A program made the translations under genes and the position numbers. A stretch of DNA of 8,020 nucleotides from contig NZ_CAMLOV010000219.1 of NCBI RefSeq assembly GCF_946481715.1, positions 1 through 8,020 of the forward strand. Direction: 5' to 3'. This stretch comes from an uncultured Mucilaginibacter sp. (GTDB lineage: Bacteria > Bacteroidota > Bacteroidia > Sphingobacteriales > Sphingobacteriaceae). Of the stretch, positions 1 to 5,268 are shown one piece after another. Within the stretch, counting starts at the first letter, position 1. Each line of letters opens with the position of its first letter. The notes beneath the pieces are model-generated. The model worked only from the letters and a program-made list of their open reading frames with translations. It did not search any database and was not told where the DNA came from.

Positions 1-255
1 CACGATCATGGCCAGTGGCAGCCCGAAGTAGAATTGCACAAAACGCATCCCATCGCTATAGGCTTGCCCGGGGGCAGAAAGGAAGGTAATGGCACTGGCC
101 TGGGTAGCCATTACCGATAAGCCTACATGGTACCAGGGCAACGACCGGCTGCCAAGGTATTGGTCGATATTTTTGTTGGAGCCGCTTTTATAAACACCGT
201 AAATAACGATGGCAAGCAGCGTGCAGCCAAGAACTATCCAGTCGGTTAAGCTCAT
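1..255 (-). CDS. Sodium:solute symporter (SSS family), N-terminal part, cut by window edge
   Basis: Reading the minus strand from the ATG at 253-255 gives 85 uninterrupted residues to the left edge, beginning MSLTDWIVLGCTLLAIVIYG. Residues 5-22 form the first membrane helix. They are followed by the polar stretch SGSNKNIDQYLGSRSLPW, then VGLSVMATQASAITFLSAPG and DGMRFVQFYFGLPLAMIV. The run 'R-S-L-P-W ... A-T-Q-A-S-A-I-T-F-L-S-A-P-G' is characteristic of the solute:sodium symporter (SLC5-like) family, whose first helices contribute to the sodium and substrate sites. Full members are about 500-570 residues, so roughly 85% of the gene lies outside the window and the substrate cannot be predicted. 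The start codon sits in an ATGA overlap with the stop of the 41-residue gene upstream, which supports the start and suggests translational coupling. It is probably transcribed with 364..549 and perhaps with the deacetylase at 660..3218. Confidence 0.9.
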   Translation of the reverse strand, partial: MSLTDWIVLGCTLLAIVIYGVYKSGSNKNIDQYLGSRSLPWYHVGLSVMATQASAITFLSAPGQAYSDGMRFVQFYFGLPLAMIV

Positions 256-377
256 TCAAACGAACGGGTAATGAGCCAGAATACAGCAATCAAAAAAACC
301 AGCCATACAAGCACAATGCCGTAAAACTGGTTCCAGTTTTTTATAAATGAAGGGAGGCTGCTATCAAACCTCTTCAC
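252..377 (-). CDS. 41-residue single-pass membrane micropeptide, GTG start, coupled to symporter
   Basis: This small gene is read on the minus strand from GTG (375-377) to TGA (252-254). The protein starts MKRFDSSLPSFIKNWNQFYG, continues with one strongly hydrophobic helix at about residues 20-36 (GIVLVWLVFLIAVFWLI), and ends TRSFE. The start overlaps the 3' end of the 61-residue gene by 14 bases, and the stop overlaps the symporter ATG as ATGA. It therefore fills the only gap between the two genes exactly, which is the main evidence that it is real. The basic N-terminus and Arg after the helix do not decide the topology. No in-frame ATG is available near this point, so GTG is the likely start. 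The family is not recognised. By analogy with small membrane proteins encoded next to SSS transporters (for example DUF485 beside acetate permease), an accessory role to the symporter is possible; that is inference. Confidence 0.7.
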   Translation of the reverse strand: MKRFDSSLPSFIKNWNQFYGIVLVWLVFLIAVFWLITRSFE

Positions 378-549
378 GCCCTCTAACCAAAAACTTAATG
401 AATACAGCAGCGGTTAGCAAGCCAAAAACGCCGCCAACAGGTATCCATATAAAGCCGCGTTCGATAATTGCGCCTACAAAAGCACCGCTAATTAGTGCTA
501 CCAGATAAAATATGTAATCAAAGTTTTTCTCTTCTTCGTGATGCGACAT
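364..549 (-). CDS. 61-residue two-helix membrane protein
   Basis: The start is ATG at 547-549 and the stop is TGA at 364-366. The N-terminus is acidic and His-containing (MSHHEEEKNFD). Two predicted membrane helices follow at about residues 11-29 (ending GAFVGAII) and 33-55 (FIWIPVGGVFGLLTAAVFIKF), joined by the short loop ERG; the tail is charged (RGREEV). Glycine and alanine spacing in both helices (SGAFVGA, GGVFGLL) suits tight helix packing or oligomerisation. No family is recognised with confidence. Its 3' end overlaps the 41-residue gene by 14 bases, and that gene overlaps the symporter start, so the three form one coupled unit. A Bacteroidota-type -7 box lies 26 bases upstream of the start (575..582). 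It may be an accessory or assembly subunit of the symporter, but nothing in the sequence proves that. Confidence 0.82.
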   Translation of the reverse strand: MSHHEEEKNFDYIFYLVALISGAFVGAIIERGFIWIPVGGVFGLLTAAVFIKFLVRGREEV

Positions 550-574
550 AGTATTGATATTTATTATTCAGGCG

Positions 575-582
575 CAAATTTA
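575..582 (-). promoter_or_regulatory. Candidate Bacteroidota -7 box for the membrane protein/symporter unit
   Basis: On the minus strand these bases read TAAATTTG, an exact match to the Bacteroidota -7 consensus TAnnTTTG. The box lies 25 bases before the ATG at 549, so a start of transcription near 568-571 would leave a leader of about 20 bases. A clear TTG/TTTG -33 element is not visible at the usual distance. A second exact match, TAATTTTG, lies further upstream at 624..631 and is an alternative. Either one would let the small genes and symporter be transcribed independently of the deacetylase. Confidence 0.4.
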
Positions 583-659
583 TATTATTAAACCGTTGAT
601 GCCTAATTTTTAGTATAGCATAGCAAAATTATTTACCGCAGTTTAAACAGAGCGCCTTA

Positions 660-3218
660 TTACTGCCCAATCGTGTTTTTTGGCTTACTCAATAAATTGA
701 TAAATAAGCGGTAAGCCCCGGGCACACCGGCCGGCAACTGCCTGAAGAAGGCCAGCGAGGTATATACAAACCTGCCGTCGCCATATTCGGTAACGGCTAC
801 GGCGCCATTGCTTACGGCCTCGCCCGGGTCGCCCATTTGCAGGGGGGTTTTATATTTGGGGTCGATGTTGTTGAGCATATAAACACTGCGCTCCTGTATC
901 CAGCCGTTAAAATCTTCCTGCGTTATGTGGTTAGGATAATTCAGGATGGGGTTATTTTTATCGTTAATGGTTACCGGCGCGGTTTCGTCCGTTACCCGTT
1001 CGTTCACGATCCTGAATGGGTAAGGGCCAATTTCTTTGGTCACCAGCCCGTTATTATTATTGTATTGTACCACCAGGTTGCCGCCGTTTTTAACATATTC
1101 CATTAGTTTGGGCTGCTCGTATGCCAAACGAGGGTTTACATTGTAAGCGCGCACGCCTGTTACAATGGCATCATAAATGCCCAAGTCGCCGTTTAGTATT
1201 TCGCTTTCGGTAAGCTGGTGTACTTCGTAACCTACTTCGCGCAAGGCATCGGGCACTAAGTCGCCCGCTCCGCCGATGTAGCCGATGCGTTTACCCGCAA
1301 TTTTCAGGTCGATATTTACAAGTTTAGCCTGTGCAGGCGGGAAAATAGTAATGGCAGGTACGTGGTTGTATTTTATATTGAGCAAACCCTGCGAAAATGC
1401 CTTGGCATTTACCGTAGTAATAATATCCAGGTTAGCGGTGTTGGATTTGCCGTCGGCTGGTGCAACGGTGAAGGAAACTGTCCATTCATCACCCTTTTTC
1501 TTACCGGTAAATTCTATCGGTTGTTGCGGGCTTACCTTCCAACCGGGGATGGGTTTTATATTGATGCTGCCGCTTGCATTGGTAAAACTCTTCATTTTTA
1601 CCTGCACAACCTGCGGCACCCCGCCATTATATACATAAACCTTTTCCACAACATTAGCGGTAACCGGTGGGGCAATTTCCAAAGGCTGGTAAATTTCGCC
1701 GCGGGCGGGATCTACGTATTTGAATTGAATAGGCCGCTGATAACGGATATTTTTGCCAGATATGTTAAATACGAAAGTCACTTTAGGAACGTCCGGGTTC
1801 TCCGGATTGCCAGCCAGTGTATCATTAGCCAATGTATAAGAACCAATGGTATGTGGCGTTTCCAGCCAATAAGGTTGTGACACTTTCAAAAGCATGGGTG
1901 TCAAGTCCTTTTGATCCAACATGATCGTCTTGACCTCGCCCGATTGTATTGGCGATGCATCATTACCTGCAACACCACGGCCAAGATCTTGATTGGCATA
2001 AACGTTAACAGCATTTATGTTTACATTGCCTCTATTGATGATTTGGTTTGTTACCGTCAATGCGTCTCCCACAGCATAGGATGGTTGTGCTGCGTAACTC
2101 TCAAACCACAACCCCGCGCAAGCAGCTATCAAATCTTTCAGCTCTTTTGCTTTTTGTTTGTGCCAGTAGGTGTATTCCTCCACAGCACCCGCTTTTAGTC
2201 TTACGGTTTGCATGGCCTTATCGTTCGCAAAATCCATGTCCACTTTATCCAGCAGTTTTAGCAATGCCGGTACTGAAGCTTGTGGCGCATCGTCATCAAA
2301 GTTTTTGCGGACGGCAGCCAGCGCCTCGCCAATAGGTGCGCCGCCGGGTATCCTTGCCCAGGTGGTAGTTACACCATCCATCAGGTCGGTTTTTGGGGCA
2401 TCGCCCAAAAGGGTTTTAAAGTATTCAAAAACATCGCCACGCTGCCTTGCCGAGCCGAAGCCTTGTGTTTTGTGGTTGCTGCGGCTTTCAGCAGCTATTT
2501 CGCCGTAGCTTTTGCCAAGGATGGTGTTATAGCCGCCAACATTCAGTTTAAACTGGTCTTCGGATGTGGTGTTGGTATTGCCAAAGTTAAAAGTATTCCA
2601 AAGCAGGCGTTTGGCCTGCCATGGGGTTACGCCATGTTTCAGTTGTTCGGGGTAGCGTTTTGGGTCGGCGGCGGCGGAGAATGCTTCCTGCGCCAATATG
2701 GCCGAAGCGGTATGATTGCCATGCCCGCCCTCGCCTGTTGTGGGGAAACGGCAGATCATTACATCGGGCCTAAACTGCCTTATTACCCAAACCATATCGC
2801 CTAAAATCTTGTCTTTATCCCAAAATTTCAGCGTTTCTTCGGGGTTTTTCGAAAAACCAAAATCGGTAGCGCGGCTAAAGAACTGTTCAGCGCCATCTAC
2901 CTTGCGGGCGGCTAATAATTCCTGTGTACGTATCAATCCTAACAATTCGCTTTGCTCGTTGCCTATCAGGTTTTGCCCGCCATCGCCACGGGTTAAGGAG
3001 AGGTAACCGGTGCGGTAATGTTTTTCCTGCGCCAGGTAGGCCAGCAGGCGGGTGTTTTCATCATCGGGATGGGCGGCTATGTACAGCACACTGCCCAGCA
3101 CGTTCAGTTTTTTAAAATTTTGTTGTATGGTGCCGATATCGCTTGGTGGTGCGGTTTGGGCATTAATGCTTTGAGATACAATAAATAAGGCGAGGGTAAA
3201 CAGCAAGGTACGCTTCAT
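660..3218 (-). CDS. Exported PIG-L/LmbE-type deacetylase with C-terminal beta-sandwich and GATase-like domain
   Basis: The protein has 852 residues. Residues 1-20 are a signal peptide (MKRTLLFTLALFIVSQSINA, cleavage before Gln21), so it acts in the periplasm or outside. Residues about 39-260 are a PIG-L (LmbE-like) domain, a zinc hydrolase fold that removes N-acetyl groups from amino sugars and related compounds. The motif AAHPDDEN places metal ligands at His50 and Asp53 and the catalytic Asp at 52. GEGGHGNHTAS supplies His166 and the third metal ligand His169, and RGDGGQN (77-83) is the usual loop motif. Residues about 380-620 are beta-rich, with a NEW3-like sandwich around 505-615. Residues 645-850 (IGYIGGAGDLVPDALREVGY onward) look like a class I GATase/ThuA-type fold without an evident catalytic Cys. 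The length fits the large Bacteroidota PIG-L proteins rather than the short (about 230-residue) BshB/MshB enzymes. The substrate is unknown. It lies just upstream of a symporter unit in the same orientation. Confidence 0.9.
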   Translation of the reverse strand: MKRTLLFTLALFIVSQSINAQTAPPSDIGTIQQNFKKLNVLGSVLYIAAHPDDENTRLLAYLAQEKHYRTGYLSLTRGDGGQNLIGNEQSELLGLIRTQELLAARKVDGAEQFFSRATDFGFSKNPEETLKFWDKDKILGDMVWVIRQFRPDVMICRFPTTGEGGHGNHTASAILAQEAFSAAADPKRYPEQLKHGVTPWQAKRLLWNTFNFGNTNTTSEDQFKLNVGGYNTILGKSYGEIAAESRSNHKTQGFGSARQRGDVFEYFKTLLGDAPKTDLMDGVTTTWARIPGGAPIGEALAAVRKNFDDDAPQASVPALLKLLDKVDMDFANDKAMQTVRLKAGAVEEYTYWHKQKAKELKDLIAACAGLWFESYAAQPSYAVGDALTVTNQIINRGNVNINAVNVYANQDLGRGVAGNDASPIQSGEVKTIMLDQKDLTPMLLKVSQPYWLETPHTIGSYTLANDTLAGNPENPDVPKVTFVFNISGKNIRYQRPIQFKYVDPARGEIYQPLEIAPPVTANVVEKVYVYNGGVPQVVQVKMKSFTNASGSINIKPIPGWKVSPQQPIEFTGKKKGDEWTVSFTVAPADGKSNTANLDIITTVNAKAFSQGLLNIKYNHVPAITIFPPAQAKLVNIDLKIAGKRIGYIGGAGDLVPDALREVGYEVHQLTESEILNGDLGIYDAIVTGVRAYNVNPRLAYEQPKLMEYVKNGGNLVVQYNNNNGLVTKEIGPYPFRIVNERVTDETAPVTINDKNNPILNYPNHITQEDFNGWIQERSVYMLNNIDPKYKTPLQMGDPGEAVSNGAVAVTEYGDGRFVYTSLAFFRQLPAGVPGAYRLFINLLSKPKNTIGQ

Positions 3219-3223
3219 AAGAA

Positions 3224-3231
3224 CAAATATA
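3224..3231 (-). promoter_or_regulatory. -7 box five bases before the deacetylase start
   Basis: The minus strand reads TATATTTG here, an exact TAnnTTTG match, followed by only TTCTT before the ATG at 3216-3218. A TTG lies 22 bases further upstream (around 3254-3256) and could act as the -33 element. Transcription normally starts a few bases after this box, so the mRNA would begin at or within a base or two of the start codon, giving a leaderless or nearly leaderless message. The signal peptide begins at this ATG, so the start itself is well supported. The box could still be a chance match in AT-rich DNA. Confidence 0.4.
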
Positions 3232-3326
3232 TTATAAACACCTATTTGGCGGACAAGGTATCAATAATATTATACGGAGGTGATAAACGGGAGCGTTGGC
3301 CCAACAGCTATACTATCCGGTTTTCC

Positions 3327-3429
3327 TGCGTTTTTTTGGGTGTTCCACTTTGCGCATAAAACTCTTGAAATATAATTTATGCTGATTATCAGTGTTTTGC
3401 GTTTTTTAGTGGAACACTTTGGAACACCC
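3327..3429. repeat. TGGAACAC direct and inverted repeat cluster
   Basis: GGGTGTTCCA (3338-3347) is the exact inverse of TGGAACACCC (3420-3429). The overlapping word GTGTTCCACT (3340-3349) is the exact inverse of AGTGGAACAC (3408-3417). The right side thus carries two TGGAACAC copies exactly 10 bases apart (3410 and 3420), about one helical turn. Each side is also preceded by TGCGTTTTTT (3327-3336 and 3398-3407). The palindrome CTGATTATCAG sits near the middle. Ten-base phasing plus a distant inverted copy is what one expects of cooperative binding sites for a regulator, possibly with looping, but a hairpin-forming repeat is equally allowed. A degenerate further copy (GGGTGTTTCCACT, one extra T) lies at 3535-3547. 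Confidence 0.55.
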
Positions 3430-3556
3430 CTACTCTTTGCGTGGAGTGCATAAGTTATTGGTATATAAATGATTATAGAAATTCGGTAAAACAAGTAAAA
3501 AGCCGATGGAACTGTAGGATGAAACGGTGCGGCTGGGTGTTTCCACTATAGCGATG

Positions 3557-3584
3557 GGTTTCCAAACTAAGAGTGTTTGAAACC
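3557..3584. repeat. Stem-loop at the left end of the palindromic element
   Basis: GGTTT (3557-3561) pairs with AAACC (3580-3584), and CAAAC (3563-3567) pairs with GTTTG (3575-3579). C3562 is bulged, and the loop is the seven bases TAAGAGT. The extra 17 bases that interrupt the left terminal repeat (3562-3578) form part of this stem, so the insertion has itself made or extended a hairpin. Confidence 0.6.
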
Positions 3585-3646
3585 TTGAAATTCGTTTCCT
3601 ATCGCTCGCCTATTTGACTCACCCCGGGTACGCTATCGCTGCCCTA

Positions 3647-3672
3647 CCCTCTCTCCGCAACCGGAAAGAGGG
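3647..3672. repeat. Strong 11-base stem with CAAC loop
   Basis: CCCTCTCTCCG (3647-3657) pairs with CGGAAAGAGGG (3662-3672) around the loop CAAC. Ten of eleven positions pair; the one mismatch is C against A. The following bases on the plus strand are TTAAAAAAAGG, not a T-run, so this is not a standard intrinsic terminator for plus-strand transcription. CCCTCTCCG-type hairpins are common in intergenic repeats of this bacterial group (general knowledge). Confidence 0.65.
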
Positions 3673-3873
3673 TTAAAAAAAGGAGTAGTTGGCCCAATTT
3701 CTCCCCTTCTTTGCGCAGCAGAGTGGGGGGTGAGTAAACTCGCGATGCGGACATGACTACCACGTTTCGAAAACTCAAGGTTTCAAACCCATCGCTATGA
3801 CAGTGACCGCACAAAACACATAGCGACTTTAATGTTGCCTCAAAACCCTTCTGAGTTTATATGGATAAATAAT

Positions 3874-3881
3874 TATATTTA
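3874..3881 (+). promoter_or_regulatory. Weak candidate -7 box for the amidohydrolase operon
   Basis: TATATTTA differs from the Bacteroidota consensus TAnnTTTG at the last base only and ends 23 bases before the ATG at 3905. An imperfect -33-like TTCTG lies about 20 bases upstream (3849-3853). No Shine-Dalgarno sequence precedes the ATG, as is usual for the phylum. It is the best site seen in the 100 bases before the gene, but the evidence is thin. Confidence 0.28.
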
Positions 3882-3904
3882 GGGCAAATCCAACCCTTTC
3901 CCCA

Positions 3905-5215
3905 ATGAAAAAACTCCTCCTGTTTGCCTTCGGCCTCGTTAGCTTATCGGCAAGCGCACAAAACGCTGCTACCAAAAAACTCATCAGCACCAAGGCCGAT
4001 GCCCTTCAGGATAAAATTGTGGCCTGGCGGCGCGATTTTCATGAGCACCCCGAGCTGGGCAACCGGGAGGTGCGGACATCGGGCATCATCGCAAAATATT
4101 TAACATCGCTTGGTATCGAGGTACAAACGGGCGTAGCAACTACGGGCGTGGTGGGCATATTAAAGGGCGGCAAGCCGGGGCCGGTTGTGGCTTTGCGTGC
4201 CGATATGGACGGGTTGCCGGTTACCGAGCGTACGCCTGTCCCCTTCGCATCAAAGGTAAAAACACAGTATAATGGTAATGAAGTTGGGGTAATGCACGCC
4301 TGCGGGCACGATTCGCACATGGCGATATTGATGGCCGTTGCCGAAATATTATCGGGGATGAAAGCAGACTTGCGCGGGACGGTAAAATTCATTTTCCAGC
4401 CGGCAGAGGAGGGCGCGCCATTTGGCGAAAAGGGCGGTGCCGAACAAATGGTGAAAGAGGGTGTGTTGGAAAACCCCAAAGTGGATGTGATATTTGGGTT
4501 GCACATCAACTCGCAAACAGAAGTTGGCAAAATTGTTTACCGCCCCGGCGGCACGATGGCAGGCGTAAGCGACCTGCAGATCACTGTAAAAGGCAAATCA
4601 TCACACGGGGCATATCCGTGGAGCAGTATCGACCCTGTGGTAGTATCGGCACAAATTATCAACAGCCTGCAAAGTATCGTAAGCCGCAATATAAACATAA
4701 CCGAAAACCCAGCTGTGGTAACCATAGGCCTTATCCAGGGCGGCACACGCTTTAATATTATACCCGAGAGTGTAAAAATGCAGGGTACTGTGCGGTACTT
4801 TACCGCGCACGACGAGAAATTGATGAAAGAAAATATAAACCGTATTGCCACCAAAACAGCTGAGGCTTATGGCGCTACCGCGGAAGTGCTGCTGCCTTAC
4901 AGCAACCACTACCCGGTTACGTTTAACGATGTTGCCCTCACCGCTAAAATGCTGCCCACGCTGGAAGCTACCGCTGGTAAAGAGAACGTAATGCTGCGCC
5001 CGCCTGTAACCGGTGCGGAAGATTTCAGCTTTTTTCAACAGAAAGTCCCCGGCATATTTTTCTTTTTAGGGGGGATGCCAAAAGGGGGTAATTCGCTCAC
5101 AGCACCACCGCATCATACACCCGATTTTTATTTGGACGAAAGCGGCTTTGCCCTGGGTGTAAAAGCGCTGTGCAATTTAACATTGGATTATATGGCCATG
5201 CCTAACGGTAAATAA
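3905..5215 (+). CDS. Exported M20D metallo-amidohydrolase, copy 1
   Basis: This 436-residue member of peptidase family M20D (N-acyl-amino-acid/hippurate amidohydrolase type) hydrolyses the amide bond of N-acylated amino acids or similar compounds using two metal ions. Residues 1-18 are a signal peptide (MKKLLLFAFGLVSLSASA, then Gln19), so it is exported. Catalytic motifs: FHEHPELG (45-52), ADMDGLPV (99-106), HACGHDSH (131-138, ligands Cys133 and His135), QPAEEG (165-170, catalytic Glu168 and ligand Glu169), GLH (ligand His200), and HHTPDF (ligand His404). The dimerisation domain lies around 218-335, with the conserved SSHGAYP (232-238). Length is as expected. A second copy starts 53 bases downstream in the same direction. 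The two differ near the active site: Asn202 here against Trp202 in copy 2, and Phe173 against Glu173. The natural substrate is unknown; an aminoacylase, hippurate hydrolase-like or dipeptidase role is possible. Confidence 0.93.
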   Translation: MKKLLLFAFGLVSLSASAQNAATKKLISTKADALQDKIVAWRRDFHEHPELGNREVRTSGIIAKYLTSLGIEVQTGVATTGVVGILKGGKPGPVVALRADMDGLPVTERTPVPFASKVKTQYNGNEVGVMHACGHDSHMAILMAVAEILSGMKADLRGTVKFIFQPAEEGAPFGEKGGAEQMVKEGVLENPKVDVIFGLHINSQTEVGKIVYRPGGTMAGVSDLQITVKGKSSHGAYPWSSIDPVVVSAQIINSLQSIVSRNINITENPAVVTIGLIQGGTRFNIIPESVKMQGTVRYFTAHDEKLMKENINRIATKTAEAYGATAEVLLPYSNHYPVTFNDVALTAKMLPTLEATAGKENVMLRPPVTGAEDFSFFQQKVPGIFFFLGGMPKGGNSLTAPPHHTPDFYLDESGFALGVKALCNLTLDYMAMPNGK

Positions 5216-5268
5216 AAAGAGGGTGCATTTAAGTAAATATTTTATATAAAAAAATCAACCAACCTCAC

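Larger units (their letters stand above)
3548..3798. repeat. 251-base nested palindromic element, MITE/REP-like
   Basis: The right end (3775-3798) is a 24-base sequence. Its inverse is found at the left end as ATAGCGATGGGTTT (3548-3561) plus GAAACCTTGA (3579-3588), split by 17 extra bases. Inside, ACTCACCCC (3617-3625) pairs with GGGGTGAGT (3727-3735), and a weaker match near ATCGC joins these arms to the termini. The core holds a strong stem-loop (3647-3672). The sequence is non-coding on both strands. Nested terminal and internal inverted repeats, lack of a transposase, and position between genes fit a miniature inverted-repeat element or a REP-like intergenic repeat. No target-site duplication is clear at the ends, so the exact boundaries are uncertain. 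Confidence 0.65.
3219..3904. other. Divergent intergenic region without a convincing gene, rich in repeats
   Basis: These 686 bases separate the minus-strand deacetylase from the plus-strand amidohydrolase operon. No open frame here has a recognisable protein. From left to right the region holds the deacetylase -7 box and an 11-base palindrome GTTGGCCCAAC (3295-3305). Next are a TGGAACAC repeat cluster (3327-3429) with the palindrome CTGATTATCAG (3382-3392) inside it, and about 100 AT-rich bases with nothing visible. A 251-base nested palindromic element (3548-3798) follows, and then a weak promoter for the plus-strand operon. The word ATAGCGA or its complement occurs five times (3548, 3600, 3634, 3792 and 3820 as start points). 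Confidence 0.75.

Noticed and set aside
642..649. GTTTAAAC-type palindrome between the deacetylase and the small membrane protein genes as a terminator
   Set aside because: It is an eight-base AT-rich palindrome with no loop and no T-run, so a chance site.
1285..2804. Several plus-strand open frames inside the deacetylase gene
   Set aside because: They lie opposite a well-supported 852-residue gene with clear motifs and give low-complexity translations without families.
3270..3494. 74-codon open frame on the minus strand in the divergent intergenic region
   Set aside because: It has no recognisable family or domain, its composition is unlike the neighbouring proteins, and it overlaps the TGGAACAC repeat cluster, which explains the sequence better.
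3647..3672. Strong hairpin as an intrinsic terminator
   Set aside because: It is followed on the plus strand by A's rather than T's, and on the minus strand the T-run precedes the stem. It fits the palindromic element better.
3548..3826. Repeated ATAGCGA words as a CRISPR array
   Set aside because: The words are only seven bases, irregularly spaced and in both orientations, with no constant repeat-spacer unit and no cas genes.
4039..4530. Open frame antisense to the first amidohydrolase (and a similar one at 5403-5756)
   Set aside because: The two antisense frames resemble each other only because the sense genes are paralogues; the protein is Cys/Pro/Ser-rich without a family.
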